A stretch of 64,000 nucleotides of DNA from NCBI GenBank assembly GCA_017482385.1, contig JAFUNI010000006.1:1-64000 (forward strand). The letters run 5' to 3'. Within the stretch, counting starts at the first letter, position 1. The number at the start of each line of letters is the position of its first letter. This document shows positions 8,721 through 16,847 of the stretch, one piece after another. Made by a program: the position numbers and the translations under genes. This DNA is from Oscillospiraceae bacterium (lineage in GTDB: Bacteria; Bacillota; Clostridia; Oscillospirales; Oscillospiraceae). The notes beneath the pieces were generated by a model. It saw only the letters and a list, made by a program, of their open reading frames with translations, did not search any database and was not told where the DNA came from.

Positions 8721-9752
8721 TTAGCCCAGGCTGAGAATCCGACCGATGGGGATTGCCTTTAAGGGGAAATACTTTGCATCCCCAGATGCGTTGCTAGATG
8801 CAATTGCCCAGTTAGCACCGCTCTTCAGCTGCTCTTTGGTGGGAGAGATGATAGCTGCACTGTTCTTCCAGCTGATGCCTACGGGAGAGAAGATCTTGCG
8901 CTGGCGGGAATACATAGTGGTTTCGCCACCGTTCTTGGCAGGATCACGATCCATCTCATAAGGGACCTTTGCGCCTACATTGGTGTATTCAATGGCACCT
9001 TCGCCAAAGATGTAGGTGGTATAAGTGGTGCTGCCTTCACCGGCAACAGCAGGACACAGGTCCGTGACAAGCACAGTTCGTCCGTTAAGAGTTCCGGCGG
9101 AAATGGTGCGCTGCACGCCTTCCTTGTCGGTGTACTTCAGGTAGTCAGTCAGCTTCAGATTTTCGATGTTGGTTGCCACCTGGGAGTGCATAACGGCCAG
9201 TGCAAACTTTGCCTTATTGTCACCCAGCGCCTTCTGCATAGCGTTGTTCAGCGTAGTGGCGTCAAATACATTCTTTTCACCGGCAGTCACATCGTGAGTA
9301 TGTGCAGACACAAAGTTAGCACCCTCGCCGGAAGACATTGCAAAGATACCCTCAAGCGTTGCCAGCAGGTCTGCCATGTCCACGTCATCCCAGTACTCTG
9401 CAACCTCAGTTGCTGCAGGCATAAAGTCTTCACCGGTCACATCGGCAGAAAAGTCTCTTTCTGTCCAGCCGTGCGCACGGCCAATAACGATTCGACCGTG
9501 TGTGTAAGTTGCACGGGAATCCGTCTTGATGTTGGTGCTGCCGTCGTAGTTGTCCGCATCACCGGAAATCCGGGCCTTGATGGGAACGGTAATAAAATTA
9601 CCGCCAGTCTGGTCGGGCAGCATAGCCGCATACTGCTGCTTCTGCACGATAGCGCGGGATTTCAGCAGTTCGGTGCGGTTCAAATTGGGCACGGTATCCA
9701 CATAGGCACCAAATACCTCACCGTTAAAATTCTTCTGATCAAACAAAGACAT
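8721..9752 (-). CDS. Major capsid protein, 343 aa
   Basis: It starts MSLFDQKNFNGEVFGAYVD and follows the scaffold gene directly (ATG shares a base with the scaffold stop at 9752). Its length, single-domain character and the segment around residues 80-110 (GRIVIGRAHGWTERDFSAD) fit HK97-fold coat proteins of siphoviruses that use a separate scaffold. No protease gene is nearby, so capsid maturation would depend on the scaffold rather than on a prohead protease. Confidence 0.8.
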   Translation of the reverse strand: MSLFDQKNFNGEVFGAYVDTVPNLNRTELLKSRAIVQKQQYAAMLPDQTGGNFITVPIKARISGDADNYDGSTNIKTDSRATYTHGRIVIGRAHGWTERDFSADVTGEDFMPAATEVAEYWDDVDMADLLATLEGIFAMSSGEGANFVSAHTHDVTAGEKNVFDATTLNNAMQKALGDNKAKFALAVMHSQVATNIENLKLTDYLKYTDKEGVQRTISAGTLNGRTVLVTDLCPAVAGEGSTTYTTYIFGEGAIEYTNVGAKVPYEMDRDPAKNGGETTMYSRQRKIFSPVGISWKNSAAIISPTKEQLKSGANWAIASSNASGDAKYFPLKAIPIGRILSLG

Positions 9753-10366
9753 TACTCTTTACCTCCAAAATTCAAAAATTGTTTGATGTCCAGTCCAGGG
9801 TTTTCATTTTTCATTTTCATAACCTCGCCCATTGTGTACGTCTTACCGGATACCGGACCGCCGCCGGGGTTCCTATGTGTAAAATGCGGAGCGCCGCCGT
9901 TGTCCTCGAACAGATATCCGCTCTCAGTCCTCAGCGTATCCAGTGCGGCCTTGATGTCGCTCTGCTGGTTTCGGCTGCCGCGCAGCTTGTCTATATCCAA
10001 CAAAGCCGTAATTGCTGTGGGGTTTCTGCCTTTGGCTTCGGAAATTGCTGCAGACAAGATATCACTGAATTCCCGGTCTTCCTGCTCTTTCTGATGAGAC
10101 GCAACAGCATCATCGTGCTTTTTCTTCCATTCATCCCGCTCACGGGTGATGGCGTCAAAGTCCTTCCCTTCAAAGCCCTTCAGCGTTTCCACAGCTTCAT
10201 CTGCCCGCTTTTTCTCGGCAGCCAGATCCTCGGTAAGTCGGTTTACCTTTTTCTCGTGTTCAGCAATGGTCTTGTAGTTTTCTGCAACACCCTTGCGGAA
10301 CTCGGCGTGCTTCTCTGCCGGGATCTCAATGCCGAAATCCTTGCAGATGTCGATAATGTCTTTCAT
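9752..10366 (-). CDS. Phage scaffolding protein (GP20-like), 204 aa
   Basis: A highly charged protein with a long predicted coiled coil at residues ~25-105 (KKVNRLTEDLAAEKKRADE), then a more compact C-terminus ending in FLNFGGKE. This is the signature of the phage GP20/scaffold family, whose members assemble the procapsid and then leave. It lies immediately before the major capsid gene. An AGGAGGATGTAAAC ribosome binding site supports ATG 10366. Confidence 0.85.
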   Translation of the reverse strand: MKDIIDICKDFGIEIPAEKHAEFRKGVAENYKTIAEHEKKVNRLTEDLAAEKKRADEAVETLKGFEGKDFDAITRERDEWKKKHDDAVASHQKEQEDREFSDILSAAISEAKGRNPTAITALLDIDKLRGSRNQQSDIKAALDTLRTESGYLFEDNGGAPHFTHRNPGGGPVSGKTYTMGEVMKMKNENPGLDIKQFLNFGGKE

Positions 10367-10458
10367 GTTTACATCCTCCTGTATCGTAATTTTTTGACCG
10401 CCCGTCAGCGGTAAATGGATTTAGCCGGATAAACCACCGGCGGGGTAGGTATAAAAAT

Positions 10459-10489
10459 AGCCAGAGCCGACAAATCGCCGGTTCTGGCT
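10459..10489 (-). terminator. Rho-independent terminator (second of two)
   Basis: On the - strand AGCCAGAACCG pairs with CGGCTCTGGCT around a short loop and is followed by ATTTTTATACC. It lies in the 219-base gap between the minor capsid/small gene pair and the scaffold gene, about 50 bases after a first, stronger terminator. Confidence 0.65.
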
Positions 10490-10536
10490 ACCATTATTGA
10501 ATTTGTGAGGCTAATAGCTCACATCATTTTGGGCAT

Positions 10537-10570
10537 AAAAAAAGCACCTCGCTTCCGCCAAGTGCTTTAT
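10537..10570 (-). terminator. Rho-independent terminator (first of two)
   Basis: On the - strand ATAAAGCACTTGGC, loop, GCGAGGTGCTTT is followed by a run of seven T. It begins about 15 bases after the stop of the small 74-aa gene. A terminator inside the late operon is unexpected; see findings. Confidence 0.75.
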
Positions 10571-10585
10571 ATTGAAATAAGACGA

Positions 10586-10810
10586 TCAAACAAACTCGAT
10601 ATGCGTAATTTTTTTGCACTCGGGTCCATACACCAAAACATCTCGGGTTTTAGGCACAGAAAAACACTCTTTGGGCGTTTCAACCACGAAATTACAAATT
10701 GTTCCAAGGTTCGTTTTAATGGTTTTAGTCACAACATCGTCTGGAAACATATCACAAACCAGAACAAATGTATTTCTATTCAGTTGTGTTGTTTCTCTAA
10801 CTTGTATCAT
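10586..10810 (-). CDS. Small 74-aa protein after the capsid-peptidase fusion; candidate immunity protein
   Basis: It starts at ATG 10810 (MIQVRETTQLNRNTFVLVCD), preceded by GGGAG eight bases upstream, only two bases after the stop of the minor capsid fusion gene, and is followed at once by two terminators. I recognise no domain; it is a small beta-rich protein with four cysteines. In phage-borne polymorphic toxins of the MuF/minor-capsid kind the gene downstream of the toxin often encodes the immunity protein, so that is the leading guess. A small structural protein is the alternative. Confidence 0.6.
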   Translation of the reverse strand: MIQVRETTQLNRNTFVLVCDMFPDDVVTKTIKTNLGTICNFVVETPKECFSVPKTRDVLVYGPECKKITHIEFV

Positions 10811-10812
10811 CG

Positions 10813-12522
10813 TTATGGCTCCCATATATCTAATTCGTGTTTCACATCATCGTACTTTATTCCAGCATCTTTAAGGCGATTCATTCCATCCGCCAACAGA
10901 ATCGCACGCTCCTTATCTGTAAGACCTATTCCAAACTTAGACGCTCTTATGCTCGCTTGGGCCTCTTCTAATGGAACACTGGTTTGCGTGGTTCCGTGTT
11001 TCCACGCATTATAGTGGCCCACTACTTCATGGGCCATACATCCGTTGAGAGAAATTCTCTCCACAGCGTCCCCTCTCGCATTTAGATTTGGATATGCATC
11101 TGTTCCAATTACAAGATAATGAAACGCCCCTGGCTCTCCATACTCTTGGAATGCATGAAATGACGTGGAAGAAGTGTCTCTATAAAAAATATCACCGTCA
11201 TAGCCCTGAACCCTTGCGGATTCTTTTGCTTTGGCGAGCTGAGATTCCGTCAACGGCTTTTCGTTCCGTCTTCCACCGGTATCTATTTTCATTTTACCAC
11301 TTTTTCTTGGATTTGCAAGTTCTTTTTCTCTCTGTCTTGCCGCAGCTCTTGCCTGCGCCGCCTGTTTCCGATCCCACTTAGAGATGGTAATCCGCTCATT
11401 CAGCTTCTTCAGGTCGTTCTTCTCGCAGAAGTCGTTATAGTCCTTGTTTCGCTTTTGGAGCAGTGCCGCTTGTCTTTGATATTCCTTCTCCACAAGCGCC
11501 TTGCCCTCCGGAGTACCGGCTTTATCTACAGCTTCCTGCAGCCCCATCACCTTACGCTTACTCTCCCGGATGCGCCGCTCTTTGGCCCGTTGCTGTTGCT
11601 GCAATTCGAACTCCTTGCGGTTCTTTTCAGAATCGTACTGCTCGTAGGGATTGAACTCTCCGTCACCAGGTCCATGGCTGTGTCTGCAATTTGCTCCGTG
11701 GATACCTTGCACATTTCCCTCGCCGCACACCGAGTACGACGGGAAACGGAGATCTTTCCCTGTTCTGGAGTAAAATTTCCCTTGCCACCAAAAATGGTTT
11801 GTGAAGTCATTCCTGTCCGTCACACGGGCACCAAGATGAGACGATACCAGGATAATGTCCCAGTCCATTTCTTCCATCCGTGCGTCCGTGATCTGCGCTG
11901 TAGCCTGCGATACGCCTGTTCTGATGCACCGCAGCGTAGCAGTCTCAATAGTGTCTCGATGCCCAGAAGGATAGGTGACAACCACGCCATCGTTTACAAT
12001 GCTGTTGACAGCCTCTGCAAAAGCCTGTCCGTAGCCAATTGCCCCGGAAGCAACTTGCATGTATGCATCGTTACAGGCCCGTATAAAAGACCCCTGCACC
12101 TCGTCAGCCATTGTACGGGTAAAGTTGTCCCACTCTCCCGCAGTCGCCTCGTAAGTCCTTTGCATCAGACGTATCAAATAGGGAGATTGCTCCAGCGGAG
12201 CAGGAGACAGCCCAGCAGCCTCATAGACGGAGTTGTCATAGCTGATTGCCTTCACACCAGCATCTTCCATTGCTTCCGCAATTTCCGTGTGCATAAGGCC
12301 GGTGGACTTTACAAGGACCTCCTGTATATCCTCCAATAGAAAACCTGCTTCCTGAAGGACCTCTATCTGCCACTTGTCCTGTGCGGTCAGTATGTAATTA
12401 TCTCCGCGGTCAAGCCGCAGAGCTATTCGATCGATGATCTTTGCAATTATGTCGTTGTGGAGGGATTCTGCGACAGCTTCGCCGCCCTCGCTTACCCTCA
12501 GAAGGTATTCCGGGGTCAGCAT
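10813..12522 (-). CDS. Minor capsid protein with peptidase-like C-terminal extension (polymorphic toxin-like)
   Basis: Residues 1 to ~400 match the phage minor capsid family next to portal genes (A118 gp4 type): the GKFYSRTGKD region, then a cysteine/histidine block GIHGANCRHSHGPG and the KLNERITISKWDRKQAA ending typical of that family. Residues ~403-569 are extra. They hold HEVVGH at 498-503 and EEAQAS at about 519-524, a HExxGH plus EExxA arrangement reminiscent of zinc peptidases of the M49 type (HELLGH, EECRAE). The whole looks like a capsid-borne toxin fusion; the enzymatic activity is inference. It lies between the portal gene and a 74-aa gene. Confidence 0.75.
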   Translation of the reverse strand: MLTPEYLLRVSEGGEAVAESLHNDIIAKIIDRIALRLDRGDNYILTAQDKWQIEVLQEAGFLLEDIQEVLVKSTGLMHTEIAEAMEDAGVKAISYDNSVYEAAGLSPAPLEQSPYLIRLMQRTYEATAGEWDNFTRTMADEVQGSFIRACNDAYMQVASGAIGYGQAFAEAVNSIVNDGVVVTYPSGHRDTIETATLRCIRTGVSQATAQITDARMEEMDWDIILVSSHLGARVTDRNDFTNHFWWQGKFYSRTGKDLRFPSYSVCGEGNVQGIHGANCRHSHGPGDGEFNPYEQYDSEKNRKEFELQQQQRAKERRIRESKRKVMGLQEAVDKAGTPEGKALVEKEYQRQAALLQKRNKDYNDFCEKNDLKKLNERITISKWDRKQAAQARAAARQREKELANPRKSGKMKIDTGGRRNEKPLTESQLAKAKESARVQGYDGDIFYRDTSSTSFHAFQEYGEPGAFHYLVIGTDAYPNLNARGDAVERISLNGCMAHEVVGHYNAWKHGTTQTSVPLEEAQASIRASKFGIGLTDKERAILLADGMNRLKDAGIKYDDVKHELDIWEP

Positions 12523-12539
12523 CTGATTCCTCCCGTCTG

Positions 12540-13943
12540 TTATTCTTCACCGCCAAAAAGTGACGGTTGCTTCGGTGCGGCCTCTGCGATCATTGCCTTT
12601 GCTTCATCCTCACTCATTCCTTCAAACTTCACAAAGAACATCCATGCAGGCACCTTACCGGAAGTGACATATTGCCACCACCTTGCCCGGTCGTGTTCCC
12701 GGTCGTAGGTAATGTCACCGAAATCATACACAACCTCGTAGGTACCACGGGGAGACAGTCCGTACAGGTCAGCGAACGTGTTCAGTGCATAAATCAGACC
12801 GTTTAAGCAGTTTTCCAGCTTATCCCGCACATCCTTGACAAACTGAATCGTGCGCTGCTGTTCTGCCTCCACGCCTGTGGCGGTCTGAATGCCGCTGGCT
12901 TCGTTGAATACAAAATAGCCATTGGAGAACCCCACCTTGTAGCCGATCTGGCTTAGCAGAGCGTTGATACCCTTCAGGCGGGTGTCTGTGTTCAACTGTG
13001 GATTTACTTCTTGATAGAAGATTTCTGTGCCATCACCCTGAACCATTCGCACCATATCCGGCAGATCAAGAGTAGCGGCCTTCTTCTGTGCTGCGAGTGC
13101 GCCCTTGATTACCTTTGTCCCGTCTTGAGATATCAGCGCGTCATCCGCAAACACAATACGCTTGCTGTCAACTATCTCTTTTGCATTGCGGGAATATGCA
13201 ATGTCCAAATCCCGCAGCTCCTGTATCGCCTCGGAAAATACCGGCAGACCAAACGGAGAATCCACGTCAATGTTGTTCGCATGGGGCATCCGGAGAACAC
13301 CAAATAAGGGGGCTTCCACATTTTGGATCCATGCCTCCTCCAATAGCCCAGCCCAGGGCGTCTGCTTTATATCAATTGCTGCCCTTGTATCATCCGGGGA
13401 GCTTCCCACGTAACACTTATTTGTGATCACGTAGCTTTTTCCCACAAATCGGTGATATTCAAGCCGGGTATGCCACTTATCATCTACCTTCTGGCAGTTG
13501 TGGAAAACTACACCGTCAATGTTGCCATCCGTGCAATGCGTGATCTCAAATTCTCCGTACTTATACAGCTGAATGGCATCCCCGTTGGGTTTCATGATGA
13601 CGGTGCCGTAAGCACAGCCGTACTCTACCCAGTTTCGCAGCTGAAAATAGATGCGGTCGATCTGCTCCTGCAACCACTTTGCTCTGGCGGATCCATCCAG
13701 ATGGATACCGATCCCCATTGTTGCAAGCCGCGCAGTTTCCGAGCATATCGCCTTTGCAAAGCATACCGTATCAATATGATCTTTTTCACTGACCCAGCTG
13801 GGAGCGCCTTGGTATATACGGATACACTCCTGGATCCATTTATCCATTTGCTCCGATCCGATTGTCTCTATATTGAACTCATCTTTTACCTTGCGCCGTA
13901 AGCGCATAGAAAACCACCCCTTGATTGTTGATAAAAAACTCAC
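12540..13943 (-). CDS. Portal protein (SPP1 gp6-like), 467 aa
   Basis: It follows the large terminase gene with an ATGA overlap and has the usual portal length. The N-terminus MSFLSTIKGWFSMRLRRK is basic, and the core contains YGTVIMKPNGDAIQLYKYGE, a glycine-rich nucleotide-site-like strand common to SPP1-type portals. The C-terminal half has the long helical stem (IQFVKDVRDKLENCLNGLI) and an acidic tail. It forms the dodecameric vertex through which DNA is packaged and leaves the head. Confidence 0.85.
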   Translation of the reverse strand: MSFLSTIKGWFSMRLRRKVKDEFNIETIGSEQMDKWIQECIRIYQGAPSWVSEKDHIDTVCFAKAICSETARLATMGIGIHLDGSARAKWLQEQIDRIYFQLRNWVEYGCAYGTVIMKPNGDAIQLYKYGEFEITHCTDGNIDGVVFHNCQKVDDKWHTRLEYHRFVGKSYVITNKCYVGSSPDDTRAAIDIKQTPWAGLLEEAWIQNVEAPLFGVLRMPHANNIDVDSPFGLPVFSEAIQELRDLDIAYSRNAKEIVDSKRIVFADDALISQDGTKVIKGALAAQKKAATLDLPDMVRMVQGDGTEIFYQEVNPQLNTDTRLKGINALLSQIGYKVGFSNGYFVFNEASGIQTATGVEAEQQRTIQFVKDVRDKLENCLNGLIYALNTFADLYGLSPRGTYEVVYDFGDITYDREHDRARWWQYVTSGKVPAWMFFVKFEGMSEDEAKAMIAEAAPKQPSLFGGEE

Positions 13944-15529
13944 GCGCTATTACCCCTTCGATTAAAATGCCGCTCAAACGCATAGCGTAGGGCGGATATG
14001 GCGTGATCATTCTCATCCGGGTAGCCGCTGATCACATTGCCATCTCTGTCTCTTTCGTACTCATACCCCACGATCTCCGCATAAGCATTTGGTGTTCTCT
14101 TGGGGTCAATAACAAGCGTTCTGGATTGCAGCCACTTAAAGCCATATTCCACAGACCCTGGACCCTTCAGGGCCCCTCTTGCAGGAAGGCCCGCATCCCG
14201 GAAGTCGTTTACTGACTTTGGCTCTGCGCTATCGCAAATGATGGCGTAGTCGTCGTACCCCTTCGCTCTGATCCAATCACTCGTCTGCGCATTGCTCCAC
14301 TTGTTTACATACAGCTCATCTATCAGATAGATTCTTTCTCTGGCCGAATCGTAGTAAGTACGCAAAAAAGCGAATTTATCAGGATACCAGCCAAAGTCAA
14401 CACCTTGGTAGATCCTGTCCATTCGCTCAATTTCTTCATCCGTGATATCCCGGATTTCCAGATATTCAAAAACATTGCCGCCGTCGCCATTTGGAATGCC
14501 CAAATACTCGTGTTCATAGGCGGCAGGATTTACTTCCTTCAGATGTTCTGCATCTTCAACAAACTTCTTTCCGAGCCATTCCGGTGGTGCATCCAAATAT
14601 GTAGACTTGTGAATCACACGTTTCGGATTTGGCACCATCTTTTCTTTATGCACCCAGGCATTTTTGCTCTTCGGTGGGTTATAGCTGGAAAAATCCCAAG
14701 ACAGATCGCCACCACGAAGAACAGACTGATTCACAGACCGTTCTGCTTCTGGACCCTTCATTTGGTCTTTTTCTTCTTTCCACAGAATGCCGATATATCC
14801 AAATTCCGGTTTTATGGACTTCAGTTTAGTTTCGTCATCCAGTCCTCGGAAATAGATCGTTTGACCGGTCTTCTTGTATTTAATCTCCAGCGGAGAGACT
14901 TTATACTCAAATTCATCAGCCAACCCTAATTCGTTAATTGCCCATTTCATACCGGCATACACAGAATCTTTTAAGGTGCCGGCTATCTGTCGGGTAATAC
15001 AAGCATGAACGGACGGATTATTCTTTATAATCTCGACAATCTTAAACTCCCAAAAGGAAGACTTTAGGGATCCTCTGCCTCCCTCAAGGACATACGCTAT
15101 ATTGGGCTGTATTTGTCTATTCAGATCTACAAACGCTTTTCCCAAAACTCGCGCCGGCAATTCGTATGCCTTATCGCCTACAGTCCGGTTATCCACCGCA
15201 ACAAACTTATCTATAAGTGTACCAAGCGCAGTAGTAATCTGTGAGGGCGTGGCTTCTGCCAATTTCTCCGGGCTATTTAATACCTCCAAGCCCTTTGTTA
15301 TGATTTCATTAACCACATCCCGCTTGCTTTCCATATGATCGAGGATGCTCCGTGTGTTTTCCTCTTTTTTCTGCATAGCTTTTTGTTTCATTTCGTTTCC
15401 GTTTTCGCATATACGCTTAACGGTCGTTACTGCAACTCCATGTTTTTTCGCCACAGCGTTATAACTGCCCAGCTCGACATAGTCAGCGATTATTTTCTTT
15501 TTTTGCTTATCTGTCAACCTTGCAGCCAT
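13940..15529 (-). CDS. Terminase large subunit (PBSX/XtmB-like) with N-terminal HTH domain
   Basis: The ATPase motor domain has a Walker A-like loop GGRGSLKSS at residues ~150-158 and the acidic strand YIGILWKEE. The nuclease half contains GVDFGWYPDKFAF and DSAEPKSVNDF, as in PBSX-type large terminases. Residues 1-60 form a helix-turn-helix (LTDKQKKKIIADYVELGSYN) normally found in the small subunit. I set the start at ATG 15529 because GAGAGGTGG lies five bases upstream; a longer frame to 15628 runs through the upstream terminator hairpin. No separate small terminase gene is seen next to it. Confidence 0.9.
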   Translation of the reverse strand: MAARLTDKQKKKIIADYVELGSYNAVAKKHGVAVTTVKRICENGNEMKQKAMQKKEENTRSILDHMESKRDVVNEIITKGLEVLNSPEKLAEATPSQITTALGTLIDKFVAVDNRTVGDKAYELPARVLGKAFVDLNRQIQPNIAYVLEGGRGSLKSSFWEFKIVEIIKNNPSVHACITRQIAGTLKDSVYAGMKWAINELGLADEFEYKVSPLEIKYKKTGQTIYFRGLDDETKLKSIKPEFGYIGILWKEEKDQMKGPEAERSVNQSVLRGGDLSWDFSSYNPPKSKNAWVHKEKMVPNPKRVIHKSTYLDAPPEWLGKKFVEDAEHLKEVNPAAYEHEYLGIPNGDGGNVFEYLEIRDITDEEIERMDRIYQGVDFGWYPDKFAFLRTYYDSARERIYLIDELYVNKWSNAQTSDWIRAKGYDDYAIICDSAEPKSVNDFRDAGLPARGALKGPGSVEYGFKWLQSRTLVIDPKRTPNAYAEIVGYEYERDRDGNVISGYPDENDHAISALRYAFERHFNRRGNSA

Positions 15530-15600
15530 AACACCACCTCTCTTACTTTGCATTCCCCGGGCCCACCCTCCCGCTTTACAATCGCAGGAACCCAAAACAA

Positions 15601-15627
15601 AGAGGCCCGGGAAAGTCCCGAGCCTCA
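15601..15627 (-). terminator. Rho-independent terminator between late regulator and terminase
   Basis: On the - strand GAGGCTCGGGA and TCCCGGGCCTC form an 11-bp stem with a CTT loop (one mismatch), followed by TTTGTTTT. It separates the ArpU-like regulator gene from the packaging genes and marks the border of early and late transcripts; the late regulator may act by passing it or by a promoter beyond it. Confidence 0.75.
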
Positions 15628-15691
15628 CATTCTTATTTTACGATACAAGCATAGCACATTATTTTGGGTTTGTCACTGTCCAAAAACTGTC

Positions 15692-16135
15692 CTAACTTTC
15701 CGTGGCACCGTACATAGCGACAGTGAAACGGTGCAGCGCCTTGTTGATGCGCTTATACAAGCTGCTTTCCTCTTGCAGATCCAGCTCACCTAATAGGCGC
15801 TCCACTCTTCCCTGTTCGCCCACAATGTACATTACCTCCAGCATATGCTTTTCTTCGTCAGAAAGTGCCGCAAGCCCACGATCCACCATCTGGACCGCCA
15901 GTTTTGCTCTATGCCGCATAGCCTTGTGCTCTTCTCTCTTGACGATATTCGAAAGCAACCGTTCCTCACGGCCAGATCCACCACCTTTTACGGGTGTTCC
16001 ATCACCGGTAGCACTTTTGATGCTGTAGGCTTCCGACTCCAGCCGTTCTAACTCCTCAGCTAAGTTCTGCAAAGCACTTTTCTGAAGGGGGTAGTCCCGG
16101 AGCTTGTCTATCGCTTTGTATTTCCAGTATTCCAT
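15692..16135 (-). CDS. ArpU/RinA-type phage late transcription regulator, 147 aa
   Basis: Residues ~85-147 look like sigma region 4 or a sigma-like helix-turn-helix (LAALSDEEKHMLEVMYIVGE followed by ESSLYKRINKALHRFT), preceded by a helical N-terminus. This is the pattern of phage late gene activators of Gram-positive hosts placed at the end of the early operon, just before terminase, exactly where this gene lies. It would switch on the packaging, head and tail genes. The role is inferred from fold and position. Confidence 0.75.
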   Translation of the reverse strand: MEYWKYKAIDKLRDYPLQKSALQNLAEELERLESEAYSIKSATGDGTPVKGGGSGREERLLSNIVKREEHKAMRHRAKLAVQMVDRGLAALSDEEKHMLEVMYIVGEQGRVERLLGELDLQEESSLYKRINKALHRFTVAMYGATES

Positions 16136-16138
16136 AAA

Positions 16139-16444
16139 TCAAATTCTCCTTTCTCCGTAGGAACAGAAATCATCTGGCTTACGGTCGCCCCTCTGCTTCT
16201 TGCAATACCACGCAGGAATTGCCTCTTTATCGAGTTCCTTCGCTGGGTAGAAAAAGTCACAATGCTTACAATCCTTACACCGCACCACTTCCACGGCATC
16301 CACGGTGGGTGCGTTGTCAATGTCTGGAACAACATCTTCGGCAAGGTAATATCCACCCTCGCCATAGTTCCAGTAGTGATGGATTTCCTTCATTACCAAT
16401 TCTTTCAATGCATTGGCATCAATCAACCGCTTTTCATTTACCAT
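16139..16444 (-). CDS. Small zinc-binding phage protein, 101 aa, unknown function
   Basis: It opens KRLIDANALKELVMKEI and later has APTVDAVEVVRCKDCKHCDF, a combination I remember from many small proteins of Firmicutes prophages. Cysteines at CKDCKHC, WYC and FCSYG could bind zinc. Function is unknown. It overlaps the small membrane protein gene upstream by 11 bases and ends 3 bases before the late regulator, so it is co-transcribed with the early operon. Confidence 0.7.
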   Translation of the reverse strand: MVNEKRLIDANALKELVMKEIHHYWNYGEGGYYLAEDVVPDIDNAPTVDAVEVVRCKDCKHCDFFYPAKELDKEAIPAWYCKKQRGDRKPDDFCSYGERRI

Positions 16445-16583
16445 CTTTCTCCTCCTTTATATTTGCTGCAACCCTAAAAATAGCACCAGCAATTACCCAA
16501 TGAACATCCGCAGTAATGAGTGCGATTACCAAACAGATAAGCCCACAGATGCCAGATACTGTTGCGTTAATTTTGTTACCCAT
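16434..16583 (-). CDS. Small membrane protein, 49 aa
   Basis: A longer frame exists, but the supported start is ATG 16583 with AGGAGG seven bases upstream, overlapping the zinc-protein gene by 8 bases. The product MGNKINATVSGICGLICLVI has one or two hydrophobic segments covering residues ~8-43 and a charged tail KEEKDGK. No family recognised. Tight overlaps on both sides support that it is real. Confidence 0.6.
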   Translation of the reverse strand: MGNKINATVSGICGLICLVIALITADVHWVIAGAIFRVAANIKEEKDGK

Positions 16584-16836
16584 CCTCGGCCCTCCTGTTC
16601 CACGCATAAATCTCCTGCTCCTCACTGGAATGCATTTCTGTAAATCCGTCGCACACCGGGCACCCTTCGGTGACACCCATAATGAAATACTCACCGCAGG
16701 CATACCCAATATGCGGTACTTCTCCGCACCTGGGACAGGGCTTGACATCTGCCTGCTGAAGGTTCTCACACTTTTCGCAGATCATCCTGCCGGTATCAGT
16801 TAAGTATGCTCCGCAAATACAGCAATGGTTATCCAT
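16576..16836 (-). CDS. Zinc-ribbon, Lar-like (restriction alleviation) protein, 86 aa
   Basis: Two zinc-ribbon-like halves are visible: CCICGAYLTDTGRMICEKC near the N-terminus and PCPRCG...CPVCDG later, ending in AWNRRA. The CPxCG plus AWNRR combination is the hallmark of the Lar-like restriction alleviation family. It lies just downstream of two DNA methyltransferase genes, so a role in protecting phage DNA from host restriction is plausible, although Lar-like proteins in phages are rarely tested. It ends inside the next small gene. Confidence 0.6.
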   Translation of the reverse strand: MDNHCCICGAYLTDTGRMICEKCENLQQADVKPCPRCGEVPHIGYACGEYFIMGVTEGCPVCDGFTEMHSSEEQEIYAWNRRAEDG

Positions 16837-16847
16837 TTAAACACCTC

